Of a DNA stretch of 34,501 bases, positions 16,226-25,279 are shown piece by piece. Location: positions 1 to 34,501 of the forward strand of contig NZ_WBZB01000007.1 in assembly GCF_009017255.1 (NCBI RefSeq), given 5' to 3'. The stretch's first letter is position 1. Each line of letters starts with the position of its first letter. Source of the DNA: Alkaliphilus serpentinus (GTDB lineage: Bacteria; Bacillota; Clostridia; Peptostreptococcales; Natronincolaceae). The position numbers and the translations under genes were made by a program. A model generated the notes under the pieces. That model had not been told where the DNA came from, did not search any database, and saw nothing but the letters and a program-made list of their open reading frames with translations.

Positions 16226-16810
16226 CTATAATGTTCCCTTGGTGGATAACACACCTTTAATGGTTGGATCCACTGTTGTAGCTTCCCTCAAAGCCCTTCC
16301 AAAGGCTTTAAAAATTGTTTCAATCATATGATGATTGTTTTTCCCATAAAGACTTCTTATATGAAGGGTGATGGCCGATGACATGGCTAAAGCTCTAAAA
16401 AACTCCTCCACCAGCTCCACCTCAAATTCACCAACCCTTTCCCCTCTATAGGCTACATCGAAATGCAAATAGGGTCTTCCACTAAAATCTATAGAAACCA
16501 TAGAAAGGGCATCATCCATGGGGGTAAAAATTGTTGAATATCTCTTTATTCCTTTTTTATCTCCCAAGGATTCCAAGAGGCCCCTCCCCAGCAAGAGTCC
16601 AACGTCCTCTATGGTGTGATGATCATCTACATGTAGATCCCCTTCAGCTTTGATATTTATTTGTAGTTGCCCATGCTTTGCCACCTGCTGCAGCATATGA
16701 TCAAAAAAACCGATGCCGGTATCAATGCTGCCGGTTTCTCCTTCGTCAAACTTTAAGGAGACCTCAATATTTGTTTCATTTGTTCTTCTGCTGCCTGAAA
16801 ACTCTCTCAT
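16226..16810 (-). CDS. hisB: Imidazoleglycerol-phosphate dehydratase
   Basis: Dehydrates imidazole glycerol phosphate to imidazole acetol phosphate. Metal-binding motifs DHHTIEDVG and NNHHMIETIFKAFGRAL are present, and GFFDHMLQQ precedes them. At 194 aa it is the monofunctional form without the histidinol-phosphatase domain of enterics. No other histidinol phosphatase is in the window, so a PHP-type HisJ/HisK or HAD enzyme must be encoded elsewhere. The ATG follows GGAGGATGCT. Confidence 0.97.
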   Translation of the reverse strand: MREFSGSRRTNETNIEVSLKFDEGETGSIDTGIGFFDHMLQQVAKHGQLQINIKAEGDLHVDDHHTIEDVGLLLGRGLLESLGDKKGIKRYSTIFTPMDDALSMVSIDFSGRPYLHFDVAYRGERVGEFEVELVEEFFRALAMSSAITLHIRSLYGKNNHHMIETIFKAFGRALREATTVDPTIKGVLSTKGTL

Positions 16811-16848
16811 AGCATCCTCCTATTTAGGAAATTTTCTAATAAAAATTT

Positions 16849-16990
16849 CTACCCTCATTCAACATTTAACATTTCTTTAATACTTAAGATTTAAGATAAT
16901 TCGTTAATTTGTCATACAACTCCCAAATAGTATAATGAAGTTTGCTTTTAAATTTTAATTTCAATTTTTAACTTTCAACTTTAAATTTTT
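16849..16990. repeat. AT-rich repeat region between hisB and hisC
   Basis: The 170-bp gap holds CATTCAACATTTAACATTTC (16856-16875) and, further on, related TTTAATTTCAATTTTTAACTTTCAAC-like units that run into the hisC stop codon. The two blocks are in the same orientation, so unlike the elements at 5321 and 12972 no large hairpin forms. It interrupts an otherwise tightly packed operon. Confidence 0.5.
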
Positions 16991-18048
16991 AATGTATTCA
17001 TCCATTCCTTTAGGCTACCTATAAAGGCTCGATTTTCTTCCTTGGTACCTACCGTTACCCTTAAGCAGTTGGCTAAGGATCCTCCCTCATTAAAATGCCT
17101 TATAAATATCCCCTTTGATTGGAGGTAATTATATAACTCCTTAGCACCCTTCAGGCGAATCAGAAGAAAATTACCGTAGCTATTGAAGACCTCCACACCG
17201 GGAAAACTCCCTAGAGCCTTTGTTAACCACAGACGTTCCTCTAAAATTTCTTCTATCGACGGTTGAAAGATTTCTTTATTTTGTAGACAGATAATGGCTG
17301 CTTGTTGGTCTAGTACACTCAAATTGTAGGGAGGCTTTACCTTTTTTAAAATTCCTATAATCTCCTTTGAAGCCACACCATAACCAACCCTAGCTCCAGC
17401 TAAGCCATAGGCCTTAGATAGGGTTCTCAGAACCACTAGCTTTGGATAATATGGAACCAGATCCATAACGGTTCTACCAGAAAACTCATAATAGGCCTCA
17501 TCTATAACCACAATTCCTTTAAAATTCTCTAATAGCTTAATAATGTGCTCTCGATCCACCATTCCCCCGGTGGGATTATTGGGGTTTGAGATAAAGATCA
17601 ACTTAGGTTCTTCTTTGTTAACCCTTTTTATGAATTTATAAAAGTCAAAGCTAAAGAATTCTCCCATATCCACCTGAATGGTTTCCCCTCCAGCAATACC
17701 GTTGGATATACCATACATGGAGAAGGTGGGAGCTGGTGTTACAATCTTGTCTCCTTCATTTATAAAGGCTTGAATCATCATCAAAATTAATTGGTCAGAC
17801 CCACTGCCTACTATTACACATTCCTCATTAATCCAATTATCAGCAGCAATCTTCTTCTTTAATACCTTTGCTTCTGGATCGGGATATCTACTGATGTCTA
17901 ACGCCATAATGGCCTCAGCTATTTTGTCATTTAGCTTAAAGGCAAGATTTCTATTTTCATTGGCATCCAGAGGGATTCCCTTTATTTTGGAATCGGCTGC
18001 ATAGGGTGTAACCTTCCTTAAACTTCTTTTTGCTAAACTCTCAACCAT
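16981..18048 (-). CDS. hisC: Histidinol-phosphate aminotransferase
   Basis: PLP-dependent fold-type I transaminase converting imidazole acetol phosphate and glutamate to histidinol phosphate. The PLP lysine is Lys212 in LRTLSKAYGLAGARVGY. SNPNNPTGG (about 154-162) and DEAYYEF (about 183-189) are the usual cofactor-binding segments. 355 aa is standard. The ATG overlaps the 3' end of hisD by 8 nt. Its TAA lies in an AT-rich repeat. Confidence 0.96.
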   Translation of the reverse strand: MVESLAKRSLRKVTPYAADSKIKGIPLDANENRNLAFKLNDKIAEAIMALDISRYPDPEAKVLKKKIAADNWINEECVIVGSGSDQLILMMIQAFINEGDKIVTPAPTFSMYGISNGIAGGETIQVDMGEFFSFDFYKFIKRVNKEEPKLIFISNPNNPTGGMVDREHIIKLLENFKGIVVIDEAYYEFSGRTVMDLVPYYPKLVVLRTLSKAYGLAGARVGYGVASKEIIGILKKVKPPYNLSVLDQQAAIICLQNKEIFQPSIEEILEERLWLTKALGSFPGVEVFNSYGNFLLIRLKGAKELYNYLQSKGIFIRHFNEGGSLANCLRVTVGTKEENRAFIGSLKEWMNTLKI

Positions 18049-19339
18049 TTTCCTGAAACCTCACTTTAATTGCATTTTTGTGGGCCGTTAAAGCTTCCTG
18101 TTGAGCCATCACCATAATCTCATCCTTAACCTCCTCCAATGCTCCCTTAGAATAATAAATAATGCTGGATTTCTTTACAAAATCATTAACCGACAGGGGC
18201 GAAGAAAACCTTGCTGTACCATTGGTGGGTAAAACGTGATTGGGTCCTGCTATGTAATCCCCCAAGGCTTCTGGAGAATATTTCCCTAAAAAAATTGCCC
18301 CGGCATTTTTTACATAGGATAGCCATTGAAATGGATCCTCTACACATATTTCAAGGTGTTCGGGAGCGATGCCATTGGATAACCAAAAGGCCTCCTCTAG
18401 GGTTTCCACCAAAATAATCTCACCATTGTTGATGATAGACTCCCTAGCGATTTCCTTCCTCTCTAAAGCCTCCAGCTGCCTCATCACCTCTTCTTCAATC
18501 CTTGTGGCCAGTTCTTCATCGTTGGTTATACAAATGGCTGAGGCTAATACATCATGCTCTGCTTGGGACAAAAGATCGGCAGCAACATAAACAGGATTGG
18601 CTTTTTTATCAGCAATAACCAATACTTCACTGGGTCCAGCAACCATATCAATATCCACCTGACCATAGACAAGAGCCTTTGCAGTAGCAACATATATATT
18701 GCCGGGACCTACAATTTTGTCTACAGCCTTCACCGTTGGAGTTCCATAGGCAAGGGCGGCGATGGCTTGGGCTCCTCCTATTCGATAAATCTCGGTAATT
18801 CCCAACTCCTTAGCTGCAGCCAGCACCCCAGCATTCACTTCTCCATTGGCCATTGGGGGTGTTACCATAGCCACTTCTTTAACCCTGGCAACCAAAGGGG
18901 GTATTCCATTCATCAAAACCGATGAGGGGTAAGCAGCTGTACCCCCTGGCACATAAATACCGGTCCTATTGATGGGAGTCACCCTCTGGCCCAAAATTAC
19001 ACCCTCCACATCTGATGTAAACCAGGATTTTTCCCTTTGCTTTTCATGAAAGCTGCTGATATTTTTAATGGCCTTCCTTAATGCCTTCTTAAAATCACCA
19101 TCCACCCTACTCCAACCTTCATCTATTTCTGATTGACTGACCCTTATACCCACTACATCAAGATCAATGGAATCATACCTTAAGGTAGTGGTTTTAAGGC
19201 CTTCATCCCCTTTGTTTACTACCTCTGCTATGATGCCTTCTACTGCATCCCTATAACCTTGGGTTCCCATTTTCCTTTTAGCCTCTATATTATTTAAAAC
19301 CTTTGTAAGATTATTTTTTCTACCATCTGTGATCCTCAT
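18041..19339 (-). CDS. hisD: Histidinol dehydrogenase
   Basis: NAD-dependent, Zn-containing enzyme performing the last two oxidations to histidine. Landmarks are YVPGGTAAYPSSVLMN, GGAQAIAALAYGT, DKIVGPGNIYVATAK, the zinc ligands in LLSQAEHD, and APEHLEICVEDP. I start it at the ATG 19337-19339 (MRITDG), one base after the hisG TGA, with AAAGGGGG about 9 nt upstream. An upstream in-frame ATG at 19375 lies deep inside hisG. Length then is 432 aa, as in relatives. Confidence 0.96.
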   Translation of the reverse strand: MRITDGRKNNLTKVLNNIEAKRKMGTQGYRDAVEGIIAEVVNKGDEGLKTTTLRYDSIDLDVVGIRVSQSEIDEGWSRVDGDFKKALRKAIKNISSFHEKQREKSWFTSDVEGVILGQRVTPINRTGIYVPGGTAAYPSSVLMNGIPPLVARVKEVAMVTPPMANGEVNAGVLAAAKELGITEIYRIGGAQAIAALAYGTPTVKAVDKIVGPGNIYVATAKALVYGQVDIDMVAGPSEVLVIADKKANPVYVAADLLSQAEHDVLASAICITNDEELATRIEEEVMRQLEALERKEIARESIINNGEIILVETLEEAFWLSNGIAPEHLEICVEDPFQWLSYVKNAGAIFLGKYSPEALGDYIAGPNHVLPTNGTARFSSPLSVNDFVKKSSIIYYSKGALEEVKDEIMVMAQQEALTAHKNAIKVRFQENG

Positions 19340-19340
19340 C

Positions 19341-19970
19341 TCAGCATCCCCCTTTAAGCTGTAAATCAATTTCATCTATTATTTGTCTAAGCTTTAGCTT
19401 AGTCTTATAGCTTACTTTATTTAGAACCAGCCTTGCACTGATTTCCATAACCTCTTCAAGCACTACCAAGCCATTGGCTCTAAGAGTACTCCCGGTTTCT
19501 ACAATGTCCAATATTACATCCGAAAGACCTAGTAGAGGGGCCAGCTCAACGGAGCCCTCCTGCTTAATAATTTCCACTGACTGACCCTTTGCAGCAAAAA
19601 ACTCCTTGGCTATATTAGGATATTTAGTGGCTACCTTTAAATGCCTCTTTCCGTCAATACCGCCCTTTCTCCCGGCCACCGCAAGATGACATCGGCCAAA
19701 CCTAAGGTCTGCCACCTCATAAAGCTTTTTTTTCACCTCTAAAAGAACGTCCTTACCCACAATTCCCATATCAACAATTCCATGCTCCACATATGTAGGT
19801 ACATCCTGAGCCTTCAGAAACACCACCTGAAGGCCTTTATCGGGTATCTCTTGAACTAATCGCCTATCCTGGGGACTTATATGGTTACAATCGTAACCAA
19901 TAGCCTGTAATAGCTTTATCTGATCCTTTAGTAATCTTCCTTTAGTTAGAGCAATTTTAACTACCTCCAT
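19341..19970 (-). CDS. hisG: ATP phosphoribosyltransferase catalytic subunit, short form
   Basis: First committed step: ATP plus PRPP to phosphoribosyl-ATP. The start MEVVKIALTKGRLL at 19968-19970 has GGAGG 8 nt upstream. An ATG 21 nt earlier lacks such a site. At 209 aa it lacks the C-terminal regulatory ACT-like domain of long HisG, so it needs HisZ, encoded just upstream and overlapping by 14 nt. The PRPP loop ILDIVETGSTLRANGL is present. Feedback by histidine is expected to act through HisZ. Confidence 0.96.
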   Translation of the reverse strand: MEVVKIALTKGRLLKDQIKLLQAIGYDCNHISPQDRRLVQEIPDKGLQVVFLKAQDVPTYVEHGIVDMGIVGKDVLLEVKKKLYEVADLRFGRCHLAVAGRKGGIDGKRHLKVATKYPNIAKEFFAAKGQSVEIIKQEGSVELAPLLGLSDVILDIVETGSTLRANGLVVLEEVMEISARLVLNKVSYKTKLKLRQIIDEIDLQLKGGC

Positions 19971-21162
19971 ATCCAACACCTCCAGCTTCACTGCAATTAC
20001 TGATTACCATTACTTCATCCACCCGTCTATGCTTAATGTAGTTGTCTAAGTCCTCTGCAAGGGCAATTTCAACTATATTGCCTTCACTTCTATCCTTCTT
20101 GGCTATCGCCGAGGCCTTGTTATACTTCGAATCCGCCGCCACAATCAAAATATGCTTATTCTTTGATAGGGTATATTCCCCTTGTATTTTTATAGCCTTT
20201 ATCAACTTATTAACTACGAAGGCAAATCCGGTGGCACTGCAGCTTAAACCGAAATCCTCCATCAACCCATCATACCTTCCTCCGCTTAAAATAACCGTCC
20301 CTAATCCTTTATAGAATCCCTTAAAAACAATCCCTGTATAATAATCCATGTGGGCAACCATTCCCAAATCAAGTTGTATATATTCTTCATATCCATATTC
20401 CTTAACAAGGTTTAAGACCTTCTTTAGTTCATTTAATCCCTCTTCAACATCCCTAGTTAAGACCATTTCATTGAGTTTTGTAAAAACATCATAAGGATTG
20501 CCCATAAGGGTTGGTAGCATTTCAATGAGTTTTTGTGTGTCCGCCTGAAGGTCGAAGGCATCCAACAATTCCTTCAGTCTTATAAGGTTTTTATTTTCAA
20601 TTGCTTGAAGGATCGCAACCTGATGATCTTCAGTAGTTTCTAGGGTTTTTAGGATCCCTTTAATAATTTTTACTTGCCCTATTTCAATTTGAAATTCCAT
20701 TAGCCCCAAAGAAAGCAAAGCTTCTATTGCTGTAACAATAGCCTCCACATCTGCTTTATAGGAGTCTACTCCAAAGATCTCAACCCCAGCCTGCCGATAT
20801 TCCCGCTTTCTTCCCGATTGCTCCTGATCCATTCGAAAAACATTATTTAAATAGGAAAGCTTAATTGGATATGTAAAATCCTTCATTTTAGTAGCCACCA
20901 TTCTAGCTATAGGAATTGTGCAATCAGGTCTCAAGACCAGAAGACTGCCATTGGTGTCCACCAGCTTAAACATTCGATTTCCATACTGGGATAGATAATC
21001 ATGGGAAAATAAATCATAGTATTCAAGAGTGGGAGTTTGAACCTCCATATATCCTGCCAATTCCAAATATCTCATTAGTTTCCCCTCTATTTCCCGCCTG
21101 AAGTGGCAATCGTCTATTAATAAGTCCTCAACCCCTTCAGGTAAAATAACCTTTTTTTTCAT
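19957..21162 (-). CDS. hisZ: ATP phosphoribosyltransferase regulatory subunit (HisRS-like)
   Basis: Histidyl-tRNA-synthetase paralogue that forms the hetero-octamer with short HisG and binds the feedback inhibitor histidine. 401 aa. Class II synthetase-like motifs are visible: ELAGYMEVQTPTLEYYDLF, LVLRPDCTIPIARMVATK, YLNNVFRMDQEQSGRKREYRQAGVEIFG, and MDYYTGIVFKGF with LSGGRYDGL. The anticodon-binding domain of true HisRS is replaced by a short C-terminal part. First gene of the his operon. The ATG follows GGGGTGAAGG. The promoter is at 21222-21250. Confidence 0.95.
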   Translation of the reverse strand: MKKKVILPEGVEDLLIDDCHFRREIEGKLMRYLELAGYMEVQTPTLEYYDLFSHDYLSQYGNRMFKLVDTNGSLLVLRPDCTIPIARMVATKMKDFTYPIKLSYLNNVFRMDQEQSGRKREYRQAGVEIFGVDSYKADVEAIVTAIEALLSLGLMEFQIEIGQVKIIKGILKTLETTEDHQVAILQAIENKNLIRLKELLDAFDLQADTQKLIEMLPTLMGNPYDVFTKLNEMVLTRDVEEGLNELKKVLNLVKEYGYEEYIQLDLGMVAHMDYYTGIVFKGFYKGLGTVILSGGRYDGLMEDFGLSCSATGFAFVVNKLIKAIKIQGEYTLSKNKHILIVAADSKYNKASAIAKKDRSEGNIVEIALAEDLDNYIKHRRVDEVMVISNCSEAGGVGYGGS

Positions 21163-21221
21163 TCCTTCACCCCATTACTTTAATTGATTAAAGCGTTAAA
21201 CTAATAAAGTATATGAGTGAT

Positions 21222-21250
21222 ATTTTAAAGGGTATTTTTATAAAAGTCAA
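21222..21250 (-). promoter_or_regulatory. Sigma-A promoter of the his operon
   Basis: On the minus strand TTGACT (21245-21250), 17-nt spacer, TAAAAT (21222-21227). The start would be near 21214, about 50 nt before hisZ. The leader is too short for a T-box or attenuator peptide, so any control probably acts on initiation. Confidence 0.8.
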
Positions 21251-21300
21251 TAAATAATTTTGATTTCTGTTGAGTAAAGAGAAAAAGCCTAGAGCTATCA

Positions 21301-21330
21301 ACACCTGGAGGTGTAATATTCAGAAATATT
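21301..21330. promoter_or_regulatory. Two adjoining palindromes in the hisZ/NERD-like divergent gap
   Basis: ACACCT-GG-AGGTGT (21301-21314) is followed directly by AATATT-CAG-AAATATT (21315-21330). They lie 50-80 bp upstream of the his -35 box and 215 bp before the plus-strand gene at 21544. They could bind a regulator. Nothing else recognisable is in the 381-bp gap, and I find no clear promoter for the plus-strand gene. Confidence 0.35.
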
Positions 21331-21543
21331 AGACAATTTAAGAGGATAATTGATATGGGATTCAATTTCTTCGTTCATTAAAAAACTCCAATAAGTAATA
21401 AGCTTTATTGATTAGGACTTGCTCAGTATGGTAAAATTATAAATAATTATCAAAAATTTCAGACCAATGAACAAGTTTTATAACTAAATTTCATTTTAAA
21501 AATATCACATTTCTATAAAATTTAAACTTGTGGAGGGATATCC

Positions 21544-22281
21544 ATGGCTATTATTAAAGGTACCGATACAGCGTCTAAAATAAATCATTATAAAGCACTA
21601 TTAAACAATCCTTTTTGGATCTACTTGATGGGGATTTCTACGATTTTCTTCATCTTCGCCAATAGTACAGCAACCTACCTTATATCCATCATTCTATTGA
21701 CCCTAAACCTAGGAGTTATTGCTTATGCCTATTTAGGAGAAGAGCTTCAGCTTCATAATAAAGCCTATAGACATCTAAAAAAGCTTGATAATGACTTTAT
21801 AATTCTACCCTCCATGAAGATTACTGATGGTTATGAACATGGTTGTACCAGCTATGTAGTTATCTCACCTAGGGGGGTCTTTAATATTAAGATTTTAGAC
21901 TTTACTGGTGTATTAACGGGGAATACAGAGGAAAGAATATGGGATTTTATAGATTATAGGTTTCCTTATCACCCACAAAAGAAGAGAATCAAAAATCCAT
22001 TACTGATGATTGATAAAAGCCACAAAATTTTAGAGGGACTCCTTAATAAAAACCACATTGATTATCTATTTATAAGGTCTATTTTAGTAGTAAAAAGTAA
22101 CCACTCTATTATTCATTCTAACACCAACACTCCTATCATTAAGCTAAAGGATCTTAATGACTATCTAATGGGCTATCAAAATCGTCATCAGGAAAATTCC
22201 CTATTAGATATTATTGCTTCAAGTATTATAGAAGGTCAATATGGTGGCTGCTGCAAAAAACTTTATTGCACCGATAATTGA
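21544..22281 (+). CDS. Membrane protein with degenerate NERD-like domain (tandem paralogue 1)
   Basis: Unknown function, 245 aa. Two TM helices (about 24-40 and 43-63) anchor a cytoplasmic domain (about 75-212). Its pattern follows the NERD (nuclease-related) fold: LKKLDNDFIILPSMKI, then a strand SYVVISPRGVFNIKILDFTGVLTG, then NPL...SHKILEGLL and RSILVVKSN. The expected acidic and lysine residues are missing: Asp of IDHVV is Ser103, and the E-x-K after GVF is Lys116-x-Leu118. It is thus unlikely to be an active nuclease. The tail is Cys-rich (GGCCKKLYC). The ATG follows GGAGGGATATCC. It is a paralogue of the next gene, and the pair may work as a heteromer (inference). Confidence 0.65.
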   Translation: MAIIKGTDTASKINHYKALLNNPFWIYLMGISTIFFIFANSTATYLISIILLTLNLGVIAYAYLGEELQLHNKAYRHLKKLDNDFIILPSMKITDGYEHGCTSYVVISPRGVFNIKILDFTGVLTGNTEERIWDFIDYRFPYHPQKKRIKNPLLMIDKSHKILEGLLNKNHIDYLFIRSILVVKSNHSIIHSNTNTPIIKLKDLNDYLMGYQNRHQENSLLDIIASSIIEGQYGGCCKKLYCTDN

Positions 22282-22305
22282 TTACTACATAGAATATTCT
22301 ACATC

Positions 22306-22344
22306 GCAAGATTTTATTTGGATCTTGCATAAAAACATTTTTTT
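22306..22344 (+). terminator. Hairpin after the first NERD-like gene
   Basis: GCAAGAT (22306-22312) pairs with ATCTTGC (22322-22328) over a 9-nt loop. The U-run (TTTTTTT) comes about 9 nt later, so it is a weak or partial terminator between the two paralogues. TATAAT at 22371-22376 could be a -10 for the second gene, but no -35 fits. Confidence 0.4.
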
Positions 22345-22423
22345 AGGGTATTAAAGAAAAATAGAATAAATATAATTTGTTAAAGGATTTATCCAATAAC
22401 ACTCAATTAAGGAGGTTGATGGT

Positions 22424-23116
22424 ATGTCTATCATTAAGAAAACAAATAAACCTCTATTTGACAGATTCCTAAAGGACCCCCTCTGGATGTACCTCCTTGG
22501 GATTTCATCCCTTACCTTCCTTTTGGTGGACAGCGTAAAGGGTTATATTTTAGCCGGTGTCCTATTGGTTTTATCTATTATAACAATTTACAACTTATAC
22601 TTAGAAAAGACCGAAACCCTACACCAACAGGTTCTTAGGGAGTTTAAGAGCTTAAATGAAGATTTTACAGTTTTATCGGAGGTAAAACTACAAAGAAATA
22701 ACAGAAAGGGTTATTCTGATTTTATTGTTATTTCAGCTAAAGGTGTTTTTAATATATGTCTATTAGACTTTGAGGGAGCAATTACAGGCTTTGAAAGCGA
22801 TACCTACTGGCAATTAACAAAGCTTTCCAGCTATGATGTGACGAAGAATATTATTAGTAATCCAATGAATCATCACAAAAAAAGCCATGGAATTATCGAG
22901 GATTTATTAGCGGAAAATAACATAAAATATATCCCGATACAAACCATTGTAGTTATTAGAAATGAAGATGCCGAAATAATCACCAATAGTACTATACCCA
23001 TCATCAAGGTGAAGAATATTAGGCAATACATTAGTCAGTATTCAGACCGACAGAATATGCATACAATTTTAGATGAAGTCATTGGCATCATGAAGAGTCA
23101 AGTTAGGTGCTGCTAA
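22424..23116 (+). CDS. Membrane protein with degenerate NERD-like domain (tandem paralogue 2)
   Basis: 230 aa, same layout as the preceding gene: short basic N-terminus, two TM helices (about 19-35 and 41-60), NERD-like domain (about 70-205). It keeps Asp99 of the core (SDFIVIS) but has Cys112 and Leu114 where active NERD proteins have E-x-K (FNICLLDF), so catalysis is doubtful. ISNPMNHHKKSHGIIEDLL matches the NERD NPxxQ/H helix. It ends in CC. ATG follows AAGGAGG by 8 nt. The paralogues share KDPLWMYLLGIS-type starts and the GVFNIxxLDFxGxxTG core. Function is not known. Confidence 0.65.
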   Translation: MSIIKKTNKPLFDRFLKDPLWMYLLGISSLTFLLVDSVKGYILAGVLLVLSIITIYNLYLEKTETLHQQVLREFKSLNEDFTVLSEVKLQRNNRKGYSDFIVISAKGVFNICLLDFEGAITGFESDTYWQLTKLSSYDVTKNIISNPMNHHKKSHGIIEDLLAENNIKYIPIQTIVVIRNEDAEIITNSTIPIIKVKNIRQYISQYSDRQNMHTILDEVIGIMKSQVRCC

Positions 23117-23122
23117 GGGCAG

Positions 23123-23156
23123 AAAAAAAGCCACAGAGGAGAAGGTCCTCTGTGGC
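23123..23156 (-). terminator. Strong terminator between converging genes
   Basis: GCCACAGAGG (23130-23139) pairs perfectly with CCTCTGTGGC (23147-23156). The minus transcript continues with seven U, so it mainly ends the SLH-protein gene. The plus strand reads TTATCTAATT, weaker but possibly functional. Confidence 0.9.
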
Positions 23157-23167
23157 TTATCTAATTC

Positions 23168-25081
23168 TTAATTTGGTAATACTACTATAATCCTTTCGGC
23201 AATAAACAGACTTTGGTCAGTCTGACCTATTATTAGAAGTTCATCTCCTACATCTAACTTTGAAAAGGTTGTTGTACCCGATTGTCCTAAATAAATGGTA
23301 TCCTTCTTGGTATTAATCTGTTTTGTAATGATCTTACCGTTTTCCTCATATTCTATTTCAATAATCTTTTGCTCATCGTGAATATAGGTAATTACACCAA
23401 TATATCTTTCGGTTTCCACCCTTTCTGAGGTTTCAAGGCGGATTACTTCGTTACTTTCAATATCTATTTCTGCGAAATAATTTAATCTTAGGTCATAGAT
23501 TTCAGCTGCCTCACTACCCATTCTAATAGTTGTATAATCGGCAATGATGAATTCTTCCAATACATTATCACTGGACTCTACTACTACGTAGCTCTCCTCA
23601 CCAATTACAATCTTTCGAATATATCCCTCAGCAGTCCTTCGCTGGGTTGAAGCGTTTACAATCTTTGCTTTATCATACTCTAGTTCTATATGAACCTCAT
23701 CAGAAACCTTAAGCTTAGAGAAATCAGAAACCTTTCCATCCCTTCGGATAGCTGTATTTTTTTCCATTTCCAGAGTAATCTTTGTTTCATCATTTTGAGT
23801 GATTTCAATAACAGGATTACTTGGGGATCCTAAGTAGGTGATGGTTCCCCTAATAAACTCCGTCTTGCTTTCACCTTGGGCTTCAATGTAGCGATCTTCC
23901 TTTGCAAACAACTTTACCACATCTCCCACCTCAAAGCTATCAAAGGTGGAATCTTCTCCATTTAAACTAACCAAAAGGTCCTCAGGAATCACAAAAACCT
24001 TCTTAGTACCTTTAGAGTCACTTAAGGTAAGTACGGTATTGGTGGATCCCTTTAACAGTTTTTCATAGAAGCCGCTAAAAACCTCCCTTAGGGCAACTGC
24101 TCGAATCTCTACCACAATTCCATTCTCAAGCTTTAACTTAACATCTTGTCCATTCTTTATGGCCTCTATATTAGATTCTTCATCATCTAAGAAAATAGCT
24201 GCATCCTTACTGACATCATATATTAAGATATCCTTATCATTTTTTATGGTAATAACAATTCTATTACCCTTTACAAGCTGATCTATTGTTCCTTCTTTTT
24301 CTTCAACAACTACCTCCTCAGCAGTAGGCTCCTCTACTACCTCTGGCTCTTCTACATCAGTCTCTTCCTCTGTCACTGGCTGTTTTGGAGATGTTACCCC
24401 TTCTTCAGCTTCAAACTCAGCTTCATCTAAAAGCTTAGCTGTTAGAGAAATCAGCTTAGCTGCCTCTGCTCTAGTGATCTGATTGTTAGGTTCAAATTTT
24501 CCACCATTGCTGTCTTTATTAAGAATTTCCAGCTTCAACATCAAATCAACATAGGGCTTTGCTATAGCAGGGATAAACATATCATCCTTGTAGGGTAGAG
24601 AAACGGTCTTGCTCAATTCTTGGTCTCCATATTCAACCAAAACCTTGCCGATATAGGTGGCAAATATAAATCTTTTGATGTTATTGGTATTTCCACCTGT
24701 TACAAACTGATTTAATTCATTTTCTTCGACAATTTCTTTACTTACTAGAAAAGATACATGTCCATGGGCCCAAGAAGGGATATTATATCCGGTGTACAAT
24801 CTACTCTCCTCTGCTGTCGCCTGATGGTTAGATGAGCTATAACCCAGTAGGTTTGCCACCATGGATATAGCATCTAACGAGGTAAGATAGTTATTGGGTC
24901 TAAAGGTTGCATCTTGGTAGCCAGAAGTAATTTTTCTATTATATACATCCTCAATATATCCCCTAGCCCAATGATCACTAATATCCGTGAATATTAAACT
25001 CTGACTAAAGGCTGATAAGCTGCTGAATAAAAGCATCAACACAATGAATAAAGCAACAAAACTCTTCTGTATTTTCTTCAC
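23168..25081 (-). CDS. Exported SLH-domain surface protein
   Basis: About 637 aa, secreted and probably held on the cell wall. A signal peptide (basic KKIQKS, hydrophobic core, cleavage after SAFSQ) is followed by SLH-type repeats: FTDISDHWARGYIEDVYNRKITSGYQDATFRPNN and a later KPYVDLMLKLEILN...FEPNNQITRAEAAKLI. The linker (about 225-265) is very rich in Glu, Pro and Val. The rest is beta-rich with repeated motifs of type GEEDxVxLKLEN/VGDVVKLF. GTG at 25079-25081 lies 7 nt from AGGAGG, whereas the GTG at 25087 is 1 nt from it, so I start at 25081. Possibly part of the cell surface layer; the ligand of the beta region is unknown. Confidence 0.85.
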   Translation of the reverse strand: MKKIQKSFVALFIVLMLLFSSLSAFSQSLIFTDISDHWARGYIEDVYNRKITSGYQDATFRPNNYLTSLDAISMVANLLGYSSSNHQATAEESRLYTGYNIPSWAHGHVSFLVSKEIVEENELNQFVTGGNTNNIKRFIFATYIGKVLVEYGDQELSKTVSLPYKDDMFIPAIAKPYVDLMLKLEILNKDSNGGKFEPNNQITRAEAAKLISLTAKLLDEAEFEAEEGVTSPKQPVTEEETDVEEPEVVEEPTAEEVVVEEKEGTIDQLVKGNRIVITIKNDKDILIYDVSKDAAIFLDDEESNIEAIKNGQDVKLKLENGIVVEIRAVALREVFSGFYEKLLKGSTNTVLTLSDSKGTKKVFVIPEDLLVSLNGEDSTFDSFEVGDVVKLFAKEDRYIEAQGESKTEFIRGTITYLGSPSNPVIEITQNDETKITLEMEKNTAIRRDGKVSDFSKLKVSDEVHIELEYDKAKIVNASTQRRTAEGYIRKIVIGEESYVVVESSDNVLEEFIIADYTTIRMGSEAAEIYDLRLNYFAEIDIESNEVIRLETSERVETERYIGVITYIHDEQKIIEIEYEENGKIITKQINTKKDTIYLGQSGTTTFSKLDVGDELLIIGQTDQSLFIAERIIVVLPN

Positions 25082-25213
25082 GTCCACTCCTCCTTACAGT
25101 TTTTATATTATTTCTACATTTTACTGGTTTTTCCTGCATTTTTCTAGGTTAATAATTTAAAAAATCGTATTTAAGTCATTAAGCCTATGAAACATTTACA
25201 TAGACTTTCGTTA

Positions 25214-25257
25214 ATGTAAAAATTAAAAACCAACATCTCACAGAGGGATGTTGGTTT
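25214..25257 (-). terminator. Terminator of the TolC-like gene
   Basis: AAACCAACATC (25227-25237) pairs perfectly with GATGTTGGTTT (25247-25257) around a 9-nt loop. The minus transcript runs on as UUUUUAAUUUUU. It separates the TolC-like gene from the SLH-protein gene. Confidence 0.9.
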
Positions 25258-25279
25258 ATATATTGTGTATTATGAGTTA

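Noticed and set aside
18554-18925. 123-codon plus-strand frame inside hisD
   Set aside because: It is antisense to conserved hisD motifs (GPGNIYVATAK); no independent evidence.
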